Assembly (NCBI GenBank): GCA_030849065.1
Contig: JASAON010001639.1
Location: forward strand, 62,001-126,000
Reading direction: 5' to 3'
Source of the DNA: Jaenimonas drosophilae
Lineage: Eukaryota > Euglenozoa > Kinetoplastea > Trypanosomatida > Trypanosomatidae
DNA length: 64,000 bases
Below are positions 51,566-60,780 of this stretch, in pieces (the first letter of the stretch is position 1; each line of letters begins with the position of its first letter). Below the pieces are notes generated by a model. The model saw only the letters and a program-made list of their open reading frames with translations, was not told the DNA's origin and made no database searches. A program made the position numbers and the translations under genes.

Positions 51566-52091
51566 CAGAGTCATGCTTTTTTGTTGTTGTTGGTGTGTAG
51601 GCACATTGACTAGATGTATATGTCTGTGTGTGGATGCACATCATCTCATCTTCTTCCTCTTCTCTCCTTCTCTTTCATGTAGCCAACCACCAACCTCCTA
51701 CACGCACACACACACACACACACCCAACAACGCACGTGTAGTACGCAGAGTTCTCCTCCTCACACGTAGGTCAGGCCAACACGCAAGTTTTCCGTTTTTC
51801 TTCATAATCTTGCCAGTTTTCTCTTCATCTTTCTTTCCCCCACTTCCCCCATCGCGTCTTTCTTGCTCATATCATCTTTACTTCCTATTCCCTCCAACCG
51901 AAACACCATCACAGCACCACCACATTGACGTATTGTTGGCCTCTGTGATCATCACCACAGGAGTTGTTTCTTGACTATTCATTTTTTTTTGTCGTTATAT
52001 ATTTCACTCCTTCTCCAACACACGACGACATCTCCACACTTTTTGTTTTTTTTTCCGTTTTTTTCTTTATCAAAAGAAACACGAAACGTTG
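51566..52091 (+). other. Intergenic region with strong splice acceptor
   Basis: 526 bases without a gene. A CA run lies at about 51702-51722. A T-rich tract at about 52038-52069, followed by the AG at 52075-52076, is a very strong trans-splice acceptor 15 bases before the next ATG. Confidence 0.7.
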
Positions 52092-53246
52092 ATGATCGAT
52101 TTAAGCGTGGGCGCAGATTCTGATCACGGCGATCGTCCTCATCTTCACCACCACTCCAGCAACCACAGCATCTGCAGCCAACTCAACTTACACCACGAGG
52201 GCGTTGCTGCTGCTTGTGAGACGCACATCTCACCCATATCAACGACAACACCAACGACCACAACGTGGTCTGCGGGCACCCCCAACTCCTGCTCCATGCC
52301 CGCTTTCATCAGCCACATCGACGCAGATGGCGCTGATGGCATGGAGCAATCGCGCATGTTAATCGCCGCATTGCGCCCATTGCGCGCGCTCTCTCGGCTG
52401 ACGTCGCTGCAGTCCTTCATGGACGAAGGACCGGCGCATGAGCACTCATGGCGGAGTTGTGCCATGACGAAGAGTCGCTCACAGTCCTCGAGCTTCAACG
52501 CCCCAGCACCTCAGGATCCTGATTTGGTGTGGTCGGTTGCAGCACCCTTCAGCCCACTCTGCTTCGCCCCACTACGTGAGAGCACATCTACAAGAACCAA
52601 TGGCACTGCACGCACCACCCACAACGGAAACAACAACAGCGCCCATGATGCATCTGCCAACTGCACCATTGGTGATGTGTTGGATGATGATGATGATGAT
52701 GATGATGAGCGAGATGTTCAGCTGGACTCCACGGACTCACTCATTGCCATGGCTGATTGGGGAGATGCCCTGTTGGATGCAGTCAAGGACGGCTCACCCC
52801 TGCAACAACAGGATGAGTATCCGCTGCAGATGCGTAGTGTGAATTGCCACGATGATGAGGATGAATCTGACTCACCACATTGGCGCTCTGGGAAGGTGGG
52901 CTCGCAGTGGGGCAGCAGCTTCTTCCCTAGTGCGCACAGCGACACGTGGGCGTACCTCAACGAATCACGCACAAGTCGTGGCGCGGATGGCCCACTTGGT
53001 GAGAGCCACAACCCGCGGCAATACGCACAGCAACAACAGGTTGTGCCAACATTTCGGGCACCAACGGGACCACCGCTCGTTTTGCAGAGATCGGAGATGC
53101 AAGATCATCAGCGGAGTCCTCTACGCCGCCATACCGATCGGCCAAGCTGCACACATCCGCACGACGTTGACGTGGATGATTCACCAGGCAGACGTTGCAG
53201 CGCCCTCATCACCATGCGCGATCACCACATCATGCCGACGTCGTAG
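52092..53246 (+). CDS. Unrecognised Ser/His/Asp-rich protein
   Basis: 384 residues from the first ATG after a strong splice acceptor; an in-frame TTG lies just before it. The sequence begins MIDLSVGADSDHGDRPHLHH and is mostly low complexity. One more folded-looking stretch is at about 95-130 (MLIAALRPLRALSRLTSLQSFM), probably an amphipathic helix. An Asp run at about 199-206 and several WG/W-containing acidic segments follow (DWGDALLDAVKDG, PHWRSGKVGSQWGSSFF). No domain or motif is diagnostic. The gene call rests on length, splice context and composition; the function is unknown. Confidence 0.7.
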   Translation: MIDLSVGADSDHGDRPHLHHHSSNHSICSQLNLHHEGVAAACETHISPISTTTPTTTTWSAGTPNSCSMPAFISHIDADGADGMEQSRMLIAALRPLRALSRLTSLQSFMDEGPAHEHSWRSCAMTKSRSQSSSFNAPAPQDPDLVWSVAAPFSPLCFAPLRESTSTRTNGTARTTHNGNNNSAHDASANCTIGDVLDDDDDDDDERDVQLDSTDSLIAMADWGDALLDAVKDGSPLQQQDEYPLQMRSVNCHDDEDESDSPHWRSGKVGSQWGSSFFPSAHSDTWAYLNESRTSRGADGPLGESHNPRQYAQQQQVVPTFRAPTGPPLVLQRSEMQDHQRSPLRRHTDRPSCTHPHDVDVDDSPGRRCSALITMRDHHIMPTS

Positions 53247-55324
53247 AACACGTAGCTGCGCGCAACTCAAGGAGGGTCATTGTTGTTGTTGTTGTTGTTG
53301 TTATGTACGTGTGAGGCAGAATGCAGATGCACACACACGCACACTTCCAAGATACACATGAACGCATGTCTCTTGCAATGACATGGTTGTGCGTGTTTTG
53401 TTGCGTGTTTTCATTCCTTGTACGCACTAGTAATATATATCCAAGTCTATTCTGTGTTTTTTTGTTCTTCTTCTTCTTCCTTCCTCCGTCTTCATCAAGT
53501 TTGTGTCTGTCATTTTTTTTTTCATGTTCGTTGAAATTACGTGGGTTAATATGACCGAAGTCTCTGTTTCCCAACGTTACCACAACAACACACGCGCACA
53601 TTTTCATCATCGTTCATCATCATCGCTATGCACGCCATCCATGTGGATGAGTGCTACTCCTCGATGGGTATGTGTTGTTGCTAGTGGTATGTTGTTGCTT
53701 GAAAACATGTACAGCATGTTTTGTGTGATGCCACACCCAACACATTCCTCCTCTGCATCCACTAATACGGCGAGTGGAGTCATACACTACGCACACACAC
53801 ACACACGATACCTCATGGAAAATGTTTCTTACGAGTGATGATGATGTTGTTGATGGCGGTGGCTGAGTGAATCACCCACAAAGTCGGTGTTACGAATGAG
53901 TCACGCAACTTGGTGTTCCTGTCATCTTCGCACTTCTTTTTTTTCTCCAGTGTTTGCTAGCGTTGAGCCAATTGCTCCACAAGCGTCTTTCTTTTTGTTT
54001 TCTTTCTTGGGCACCTCTTCTTCCTTCTTTTTCGTATGATACGTATGTTGTACTTGTTTTTGAAACACGCAATGAACGAGTACCCCCCACTTTTTTTTTT
54101 TGCTGACCTTCCCCCACGCACGATAATACAGAATGAAAACACATACACAAGAAGAAGATGCCAAACTCACTAGTGGCATCTTCTTCTTGTGTATTGTTGT
54201 TGTTTTCGTCAGCCTCGTACCACGAACCCTGCGTTATTGTTTGCAACATACAAACATCGTGAATCCTCCAAGACAGTGGTAATACGAGACACAAGACACA
54301 CACACTCCAGCGACGACCAACACCACCACCTCACTGTAATTTGTATGCTCTGCACTTTCTTTTCATGTTGATAATCATCCTCACGCACACAGGTACACAA
54401 ATGTGTGCGCGAGGATCACTGCCACCACCACCACCACACGCACAAGAACATCAGCAACAGAGACGAAGAGCCTCATCTACTCTGTTCTTTTTTTTGTTGC
54501 GGGTACTTCTTCTTGATTGTGCATGATGACTTTGTGCCTCTCCACCCACCCACTCTTTTTTTTTTGTAGTGTGTGTTCTGTGCGTGTGCCAGAGACGATG
54601 ATATTGATGCATTCTACTTGCATGAACGTGTGCGGCATTCATCTTGCTTGCGTGTGCTCTTGCGTCTCAATACGCACAACGTTAGAGGTTCGTCGAGTGC
54701 CATGGATTCACACGCATCTCAATTTTTATTTTGTGTTTTTTCCCTGTATTGAGTGATTCGTCAAAGCTCTTCTGAAACCAGTGTGCTATTCATCCCCAAC
54801 AACAACGGCATCATCACCATCATCACAGCATACATCTCTAACTATCATCATGACTTCTTCCTTTCTTCTACTATCTTTTGGTTACTACATGCTGCCTTTG
54901 GTTCAAAGAGCCAACGGACTTTTTTTTTTTTTTGCGCTGCGTGTGCAAACAACACAATTGTGGAGATACGTCGGCAACATTCACCACATCGTTGTTGTTG
55001 ATGATGATGATGCTGTTCAGTTGTAATGTGCTCAGAAGCAAATTTCGTGATTGGAATGTGTCTTGTGACGGCTCACCGCCTTGCGTGTGTTTGTGTGTGT
55101 AGGTGTCATGGATGGTGGAGACCACTACTAGGACTCATCTTCACATGCACACACTCTTTTGTACGCTTCTACATCAAACGCTATCTCGTACGCGCTCATA
55201 ATCGCATCAACGTTGCTGAATAGCCAATCTGTGCCATCACTCTCAAACCTTGACTCTTTGTTGTTCTTCATTTGTACTCTTCTGACCATCTCCACAACAT
55301 ACATCATAGTGCTCAATCACACAA
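53247..55324 (+). other. Long intergenic region containing a perfect hairpin
   Basis: About 2.1 kb. No supported gene; frames up to 137 codons are repeat-like. It includes a (TTG)n run at about 53281-53301, T-runs, a 21-bp perfect inverted repeat at 54143-54194 (listed separately), and an acceptor AG at 55308-55309 after a pyrimidine-rich stretch for the first NPL gene. Confidence 0.6.
54143..54194 (+). repeat. Perfect 21-bp inverted repeat (hairpin)
   Basis: The left arm 54143-54163 is exactly complementary to the right arm 54174-54194, with a 10-base loop at 54164-54173. The arms are purine-rich on one side (AAGAAGAAGATGCC) and pyrimidine-rich on the other. No open frame of quality overlaps it. 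Confidence 0.93.
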
Positions 55325-55738
55325 ATGCAGGAGTTCTACGGCATGGAGGCCCGCCAGGGTCGTTTCACTGCAGCCAACATACCAAATGATTGCGTTGTAC
55401 GTCTTACACAAGCAGCCCTTCCTGCTGGTGCTACCACAGCTGCCACCTTGTTGGTGAAGCATGAAGGCCGCCTTCTCACAATCCTCACGTTGGACCCTTC
55501 ACGCGCACACTTCCATAGCAGCATGGATGTGCTGGTTCGATATGGTCAGGAGGTGTTGTTTTCGGCGGAATCTGTTGGCCGCTCTGGCAACAACGCCGCC
55601 GGAGAAGTTGTGCTGCATCTCACAGGTTTCATTCAGCCCTGCGAGGAGGCGGAGGATGATGATGCGTTTATGATGGATGACGACGACTACGACGATGAGG
55701 ATGGTGCGTTTGGCGACGATGAGGAGGAGGAGGATTGA
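55325..55738 (+). CDS. Nucleoplasmin-like (NPL/HD2-type) protein, acidic tail (NPL copy 1)
   Basis: 137 residues. The N-terminal 95 residues match the NPL fold shared by plant HD2 proteins and the N termini of nuclear FKBPs: start MQEFYGMEARQGR, then CVVRLTQAALP (compare LHISQA), a core strand ATLLVKHEGRLLTILTLDP (GTL-type turn), MDVLVRYGQEVLFSAE (DL.F..E-type), and VVLHLTGFIQP (VHFxGY-type). A short acidic tail (Asp/Glu, with Met-Met and Tyr) ends the protein at EEEED. NPL domains form pentamers that bind histones; the acidic tail suits a histone chaperone. There is no basic tail here, unlike the next two copies. The start is the ATG 15 bases after the acceptor AG at 55308-55309. Confidence 0.86.
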   Translation: MQEFYGMEARQGRFTAANIPNDCVVRLTQAALPAGATTAATLLVKHEGRLLTILTLDPSRAHFHSSMDVLVRYGQEVLFSAESVGRSGNNAAGEVVLHLTGFIQPCEEAEDDDAFMMDDDDYDDEDGAFGDDEEEED

Positions 55739-55944
55739 ACCACAAGTGGGTGATGATGGTGTACGTGATGCTCTCTCTCACACACACACACACTCACGCA
55801 ACGGGTTCTTCCTCCTTCATAACATCATCCTTAGTCAGCATAACTTATCACGTCTGTACCACCTGCATGTGTGTGTTTGTACTTGTGTGATGCAACCATA
55901 TAACAATACTCGTTCTTCTTCTTTCATTCTTGTTTTTTTGTTTC

Positions 55945-55946
55945 AG
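55945..55946 (+). other. Predicted spliced-leader acceptor of NPL copy 2
   Basis: A long T/C tract (about 55914-55944) runs straight into this AG, 79 bases before the ATG at 56026. It is the clearest acceptor in the NPL cluster. It excludes the longer open frame that starts at 55930. Confidence 0.7.
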
Positions 55947-56025
55947 ATATTTCCCTCTCAGTTTCGTGCGTATAATTACCAACCCCAACACACAAACACA
56001 TAACCCCCCAACCACACACATCATC

Positions 56026-56988
56026 ATGGAAGGATTCTACGGACTGGAAGTAACGAGCAAGGCTGTGCAGCCCGCCATCCCTGCCGAGTGCGCCCTTCGC
56101 ATCACTCAAGTTGCTGTGCCAGCCAACGCCAACGGCGCTGTCTCCCTTGTCGTTTCCTTCGAGGGCAAGCAGTTTACGATTGCCACGCTGGACCCCAAGA
56201 AGGGCATCTTCCAGATGAGCACCGACCTCATCTTCACGGAGTCTCAGAAGGTGAGCTTCACGGCGCAGGGTGCGGGTAGCATCCACGTCACCGGCTACGT
56301 TCAGCCCACCGGCAACGACGACCTCGCCGCCAACTTTGGTGGCTCAGATGAGGACGATGATGAGGAAGATGATCTCGAGGAGGCTGAGGGTGATGCGAGC
56401 GACGAGGATGCGCATGCCCACGGCGAGGAGAGCGATGATGAGGATGAGGATGAGGATGAGAGCGATGATGAGGAAGTCGAGGGTGATGATGCCGATGAGG
56501 AAGGTGATGATGAAGACGACGATGAGGAGGGCGACGAGCATGATATGGAAGATATGAGCGATGATGATGAGGAGGGCGACGACGACGACGATGAGGACGG
56601 TGATGATGAGGAGGAGAGCGATGATGATGACGGTGAGGTGCCACAGAAGTTCCAGCGCACGGAGCGCGGCGGCTTCCGTGGAGGTCGCGGCGGCGATCGC
56701 GGTGGCTTCCGTGGAGGCCGCGGCGGCGATCGTGTCGGCTTCAGCGGAGGACGTGGAGGAGATCGCGGCGGCTTCCGTGGAGGTCGCGGAGGAGATCGCG
56801 GTGGCTTCCGTGGAGGTCGTGGCGGCGATCGCGGTGGCTTCCGTGGAGGTCGTGGAGGAGATCGCGGCGGCTTCCGTGGAGGTCGCGGAGGAGATCGCGG
56901 TGGCTTCCGTGGAGGTCGCGGTGGCGATCGCGGCGGCTTCCGTGGAGGTCGCGGAGGTAGCCGCGGAGGCTTCCGTGGCCGCAACTAA
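56026..56988 (+). CDS. Nucleoplasmin-like protein with acidic middle and RGG tail (NPL copy 2)
   Basis: 320 residues from the ATG at 56026, chosen because a splice acceptor lies between it and the frame start at 55930 and because MEGFYGLEV matches the MEFWG-type start of NPL domains. Residues 1-98 form the NPL domain (ALRITQVAVP, FTIATLDPKKGIFQMSTDLIF, SIHVTGYVQP). Residues 105-205 are an Asp/Glu tract. Residues 214-320 are an Arg-Gly-Gly array of 11-residue units with Phe. Acidic plus RGG is the layout of nucleolin- and HD2-like nucleolar proteins, so a nucleolar histone or pre-ribosome chaperone is likely. The arginines are probable methylation sites. It lies 287 bases after copy 1. Confidence 0.9.
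   Translation: MEGFYGLEVTSKAVQPAIPAECALRITQVAVPANANGAVSLVVSFEGKQFTIATLDPKKGIFQMSTDLIFTESQKVSFTAQGAGSIHVTGYVQPTGNDDLAANFGGSDEDDDEEDDLEEAEGDASDEDAHAHGEESDDEDEDEDESDDEEVEGDDADEEGDDEDDDEEGDEHDMEDMSDDDEEGDDDDDEDGDDEEESDDDDGEVPQKFQRTERGGFRGGRGGDRGGFRGGRGGDRVGFSGGRGGDRGGFRGGRGGDRGGFRGGRGGDRGGFRGGRGGDRGGFRGGRGGDRGGFRGGRGGDRGGFRGGRGGSRGGFRGRN
56665..56985 (+). repeat. 33-base tandem repeat encoding RGG array
   Basis: Nine complete 33-base units and a partial tenth encode RGGFRGGRGGD or close variants. Unit 3 (56731-56763) is the most diverged (R to RV, FR to FS). Unit 4 (56764-56796) and unit 7 (56863-56895) are identical in nucleotides, which suggests a recent 99-base duplication. Confidence 0.92.
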
Positions 56989-57946
56989 GCCAGCCTGACG
57001 TTTGCCGATGCATCTCATCCATCATCATCAATATGCTCTCTTACCTCGCAACAACCTTCATTTGTACGATGTGGAGCTCACCCGAACATCTGCCAACATT
57101 GCGGTATTCTTCCTATTTCAGCGTACCTACTCCATGTGTGAGTGAAGGAGTAGGCAGCTGCATGCTATGTGAGCAGGAGGGCGATGACGAGAGGTGTTTT
57201 TTTTTCGGCCAAAGTCTTTTATACTAAATGATGATGATGAATAAGCGCATGAAGATGTTCATCTTCTTCTTTTCTTTCGCGGCTGACACATGCGCGTTGT
57301 GTGTGCCATGGAGCACCATGTACGTTTTGCAAGCTACAATACGGGTATTTGCAAGACGCACACGTTTGACGTGTTTCTGTTGGCACACTTACGCTGAAGG
57401 AAACAGCTCATCTCAATCCAACACTGGGTTCCAGATGAACGTACGTGAAGAGCTCCATCATCACACACACACTCACACACACACCCTACACGGCATCTAC
57501 ACAGAAGAACCGAGGTGCCATTACACCCACACAAGACCCAGCACCTCTCTAACGTGTGTTGGCGTGGCGTGATTGGCCTTTGAAGGATGGAGGTGCCCAT
57601 GTGTATGTGTGAATGTGTGTGATGGAGCGTTGAGGCCGACGAAACGGATAAGGGTAATGCGACATAAACAAGGTATCTTTCAGTTCCTTTTTTTCCCCGG
57701 TGACGTGATTGGATGCAAGCGCGTGCAACGCGAATGCAACTCATCACGGCAAAAATCAACTTCACCTACGACAAAAAAAAGAGCAACGAAGAGGAAGTGC
57801 GTCATGAACCTCCTCACGCATCACTGACGGGATAGATGCCCATGGCACACAAGCTACACCATCTCCTTCTTCCACCTTCTTCACTCACCTACACATGCTT
57901 AGATCATCTATCTCTCCCACACACACACACACACGTACAAAAGAAG
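56989..57946 (+). other. Intergenic region within the NPL cluster
   Basis: 958 bases without a gene. Contains CA runs (about 57460-57482 and 57918-57934) and a pyrimidine-rich segment (about 57864-57890) leading to an AG at 57901-57902, the probable acceptor for copy 3. Confidence 0.6.
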
Positions 57947-58609
57947 ATGCAGGCCTTCCATGCCTTCCAGGTTGCACCCGGCAAGGAGCACCAGCTCGCC
58001 ATTCCTGCACACTTTGGCTTCCACTTGAGCGTCGTCGCCCTCCCGCACAACGCCAACACCGGCCGCTCCACCATCTACGCCGTCGTGGATGGCCAAACCT
58101 TCGCGCTCGCCACCCTCGACGTGCAGAAGAATCTTCTCCAGTGTGCCTCTGACCTCGTTTTCAACGCCGAACAAAAGGTGGCCTTCCTTGTCAAGGGCTC
58201 CGTCGCCGTACACTGCAGCGGATACATGAATGAGCTCGATTTGGATGATGAGAACATGCCTTTTGGTGATGATGATTCTGATGCTTCAGATGAGGATGCT
58301 GGTGCTGCTGCATCGCGCAAGCGTCCACGCCTGCCCATTGAGGAGGCTGAGAATCTGAGCAACGACGACGACGACGATGAGAGCGGCAGTGGCGATGATG
58401 ATGATCTTGGCGATGAGGAGATGGACGACGAGGAGCTCTCCGACGACGATGATGAGGAGGGAGATGGCGAGGAGGACGATGATGAAGAGGATGATGATGA
58501 TGATGATGAAGAAGACGATGATGATGAGGAGGAAGAGGAGGAGCAGCCGCCCATGAAGCAGGCCCGCCAGGAGAAGCAGCGCGGTGGTAAGCCCCCTCAG
58601 CGTCGTTGA
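57947..58609 (+). CDS. Nucleoplasmin-like protein with long acidic and basic tail (NPL copy 3)
   Basis: 220 residues. An earlier ATG at 57836 is in frame, but the acceptor AG at 57901 falls between, and MQAFHAFQVAPGKE is the expected NPL start, so I use 57947. The NPL domain spans 1-96 (HLSVVALPHNANTGRSTIYAVV, FALATLDVQKNLLQCASDLVF, VAVHCSGYM). It is followed by acidic blocks interrupted by a small basic patch with SRKRPRLP (about residues 122-129), a likely nuclear localisation signal, a second very long Asp/Glu run (about 145-202) and a short basic end (KQARQEKQRGGKPPQRR). A histone chaperone of nucleus or nucleolus is the likely role. It is the most diverged copy at its N terminus (FHAF for FYGL). 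Confidence 0.88.
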   Translation: MQAFHAFQVAPGKEHQLAIPAHFGFHLSVVALPHNANTGRSTIYAVVDGQTFALATLDVQKNLLQCASDLVFNAEQKVAFLVKGSVAVHCSGYMNELDLDDENMPFGDDDSDASDEDAGAAASRKRPRLPIEEAENLSNDDDDDESGSGDDDDLGDEEMDDEELSDDDDEEGDGEEDDDEEDDDDDDEEDDDDEEEEEEQPPMKQARQEKQRGGKPPQRR

Positions 58610-58649
58610 AGCACTCACACGTCGTTGATGTGTTGGTGTGTGAGTGCTT
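58609..58649 (+). repeat. 12-bp stem-loop at the NPL copy 3 stop codon
   Basis: Left arm 58609-58620 and right arm 58638-58649 are perfectly complementary with a 17-base loop. The left arm begins on the last base of the stop codon, so the hairpin would lie at the very start of the 3' UTR. Confidence 0.8.
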
Positions 58650-59185
58650 GTATACCACATATACTCACACATACACACACACCAACAACAACAACAACAC
58701 AAGGAATCTCATTCTATTGTAACCACACCCAATAATTCACGCGTTATAAGTGATGAAGGGCGTTCGTGGCACACTACCCTCTATGCCGTTCTTCCTTCTC
58801 ATTACTTGTTGGAGGATGCCGGTGTGTGTAGGGGTGTGTGCTCGACGTCATGCATCCGTCTTTTTTTTTTGTGAAGCTGACAACATTCGGTCACCGTGGA
58901 GTTGATATGATGTTGGTGGAGGAAGAAAGATGAGGAGGGTGTGTGTGTGCGATGGAGGATGGGGTGAGCGTAGCTCATCTCAACCATGGCAAGCAGACCT
59001 CCTCACCACCACATTTTCAATCCAACAACGTTTTTTTTTGGACGAGGTACCATCAATATGATGAAGGATGATTGTGCTACGCATGCTATGAAGCTACACG
59101 TGTGTGATGATCTCCCCTCTCTCTCTCTTCTTCTTCATGTGTTTAGCCACTACCTGTGCGTCCGTGTGTTGCATCTCTACGCACC
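58610..59185 (+). other. Intergenic region with strong splice acceptor
   Basis: 576 bases without a gene. Besides the stem-loop at its start, it has the pyrimidine tract at about 59111-59137 and the AG at 59145-59146, a strong acceptor for the TPR gene 39 bases downstream. Confidence 0.65.
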
Positions 59186-59800
59186 ATGCCAACGAACTCA
59201 CGCCGCACCATGGGCGTTGCAGCGATTGCGGCATGTGGCGCCGTTGCACTTGCCACAACCGCTTTTCTTCTTCGCCGCCGCACGGCCAATCATACATGCG
59301 CATCGCCATCAACATCATCATCTTCCCCATCACCACCGCCACCCGCACCGCCTTCTCTCATTCCTGCGGATGATCGATCTGTGGCGATGGAGATCCTCGC
59401 CGCTCTGAAACAACGTGGCAACACCGCCTTTCAGCGCGGTGAATATGATGCGGCGCTGCACGATTATCAATCTGCGGTGGAGGTGAGCTCCGCACTTGGC
59501 GCCGATGCCGATGCGCAGGAGCAGGAACATGTCATTCGTGCCAACATTGTGATGGCACTCATCAAGCAACAACGCCATCACGAGGCGCGGTTGGTGGCCA
59601 CGACCTTGTTGGAGGAGCCAACGTACGTACCACTATCCAATGACATCAAGGTGAAGCTGCTCTACCGTCGTGGGATGGCGAGCAAGGCGCTGATGGAGTT
59701 GGAGGCGGCATCGGCCGACTTCCGCGCCGCCATACACTTTTCAGTGGATCAAATAAATCCTTTGGCAGAGAAGGAGCTCGCGATGCTCCAGCGAAGATGA
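59186..59800 (+). CDS. N-terminally anchored TPR protein
   Basis: 204 residues from the first ATG, 39 bases after a strong acceptor; the frame upstream begins with GTG. Residues 9-25 (MGVAAIAACGAVALATT) are a single hydrophobic segment followed by FLLRRR, an N-terminal signal anchor with positive flank. A Ser/Pro linker (30-55) leads to a TPR-like helical domain: ALKQRGNTAFQRGEYDAALHDYQSAVEV (about 72-99) is a clear TPR, followed by two more helix pairs, including VKLLYRRGMASKALMELEAASADFRAAI (about 160-187). Such short anchor-plus-TPR proteins occur on the mitochondrial outer membrane and the ER as chaperone or import receptors. The topology would leave the TPR in the cytosol. I cannot tell the organelle or assign a name. 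Confidence 0.82.
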   Translation: MPTNSRRTMGVAAIAACGAVALATTAFLLRRRTANHTCASPSTSSSSPSPPPPAPPSLIPADDRSVAMEILAALKQRGNTAFQRGEYDAALHDYQSAVEVSSALGADADAQEQEHVIRANIVMALIKQQRHHEARLVATTLLEEPTYVPLSNDIKVKLLYRRGMASKALMELEAASADFRAAIHFSVDQINPLAEKELAMLQRR

Positions 59801-59933
59801 TTCTCCTCCACCCCATCACACACCTGATGCTGCTATCGTCGCACACTTCATGCTGCCACACAGTATTCCTACCTAACCCCTCCTCATCATCCCCTCTATG
59901 ACCTTTGATGAATGCATGAATGATCGTCATGCG

Positions 59934-59954
59934 CAACAACAACAACAACAACAA
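59934..59954 (+). repeat. (CAA)7 microsatellite
   Basis: Seven CAA units in the 278-base spacer between the TPR gene and the CIAO2B gene. Confidence 0.9.
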
Positions 59955-60062
59955 CATCTTGCCTTGGTACTCCTCAGTACATCTACACCACGTATTGAAG
60001 GCAACCAACAAACACCATCTTTGTTCCTTCTTCTTCTTGCAACATACGTTTATATACGTCAT

Positions 60063-60064
60063 AG
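60063..60064 (+). other. Predicted spliced-leader acceptor of CIAO2B
   Basis: AG after the pyrimidine tract at about 60018-60041, leaving a 14-base 5' UTR before the ATG at 60079. Confidence 0.6.
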
Positions 60065-60078
60065 GTTAGTGTGCTTCC

Positions 60079-60564
60079 ATGGCAACGCTCTCCAACCCAT
60101 CACCCGAGGTGTTCGAGCAACACGATGATCCGCGACTAACACGCAGCGCTGAGGCCATCGCCGCAGAGGACGATGACAACATTTGCGATGATATTGATGC
60201 GCTCGAAGTTTTTGAGCACATTCGTCGGATTCGCGATCCTGAGCATCCGCACACTCTGGAGCAGCTGCAAGTGGTACATCCCGACCTCATCACCGTGAAT
60301 CTCGCGAAGAAGATCATTCGCATCACCTTCACGCCAACCGTGCCACACTGCAGCCTCACCGCACTTATTGGCCTGAGTATTCGTCTTCAGCTACAACGTT
60401 CGTTGCCACATATCTTCAAGATTGATGTGTACGTCACTCCAGGAACACATGAGCAGGAGGAGCAAGTGAATAAACAGCTCAACGATAAGGAACGTGTTGC
60501 GGCTGCACTCGAGAATCGCAATTTGGTGAAGGTGGTGGAGTCATGCATCAACGACCTCTACTAG
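60079..60564 (+). CDS. CIAO2B: Cytosolic iron-sulfur assembly factor CIAO2B/MIP18
   Basis: 161 residues, the usual length. CIAO2B (MIP18, FAM96B, yeast Cia2) is part of the CIA targeting complex with CIAO1 and MMS19 that hands Fe-S clusters to cytosolic and nuclear apoproteins such as DNA polymerases and helicases. Diagnostic sequence: EVFEHIRRIRDPEHPHTLEQL (about 43-63), FTPTVPHCSLTALIGLSIR (about 84-102) with the conserved reactive Cys91, KIDVYVTPGTHEQEE, and the C-terminal VNKQLNDKERVAAALEN. All family hallmarks are intact. The B paralogue rather than A is chosen because of the VNKQLNDKERVAAALE end. Essential housekeeping role expected. It sits 278 bases after the TPR gene and 216 bases before a Pif1 helicase; that proximity need not mean a functional link. 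Confidence 0.97.
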   Translation: MATLSNPSPEVFEQHDDPRLTRSAEAIAAEDDDNICDDIDALEVFEHIRRIRDPEHPHTLEQLQVVHPDLITVNLAKKIIRITFTPTVPHCSLTALIGLSIRLQLQRSLPHIFKIDVYVTPGTHEQEEQVNKQLNDKERVAAALENRNLVKVVESCINDLY

Positions 60565-60587
60565 CATCTCTCTGCTGGATCATGGTG

Positions 60588-60608
60588 CAACAACAACAAC
60601 AACAACAA
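60588..60608 (+). repeat. (CAA)7 microsatellite
   Basis: Seven CAA units in the 216-base spacer between CIAO2B and the Pif1 gene, followed by an (ATG)5-like run at about 60627-60641. Confidence 0.88.
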
Positions 60609-60780
60609 CAGCACGGAACACACATCATGATGATGATGATGTTGTATTAAGTGAAACACCGTGGGCTGAGATGTTTGCCACAACTCTGGCACGTTATGCT
60701 ATGCCACCTCTACACCACCTCTTTTTGTAACTCTGTACGCACCAAAAAACACATCAATCATGGTTTGATGATGATTAGGC

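Noticed and set aside
53890..54303. 137-codon minus-strand frame across the 21-bp hairpin
   Set aside because: It has no domain, reads through T/A runs, and is opposite to the direction of every gene here.
56301..56984. Long minus-strand frame opposite NPL copy 2
   Set aside because: It is a shadow of the Asp/Glu and RGG codons; the product is only Pro/Arg/Ser repeats.
57836..57946. N-terminal extension of NPL copy 3 from an earlier ATG
   Set aside because: A good splice acceptor at 57901-57902 lies inside it, and the extension is His/Leu-rich and unlike the NPL start in the sister copies.
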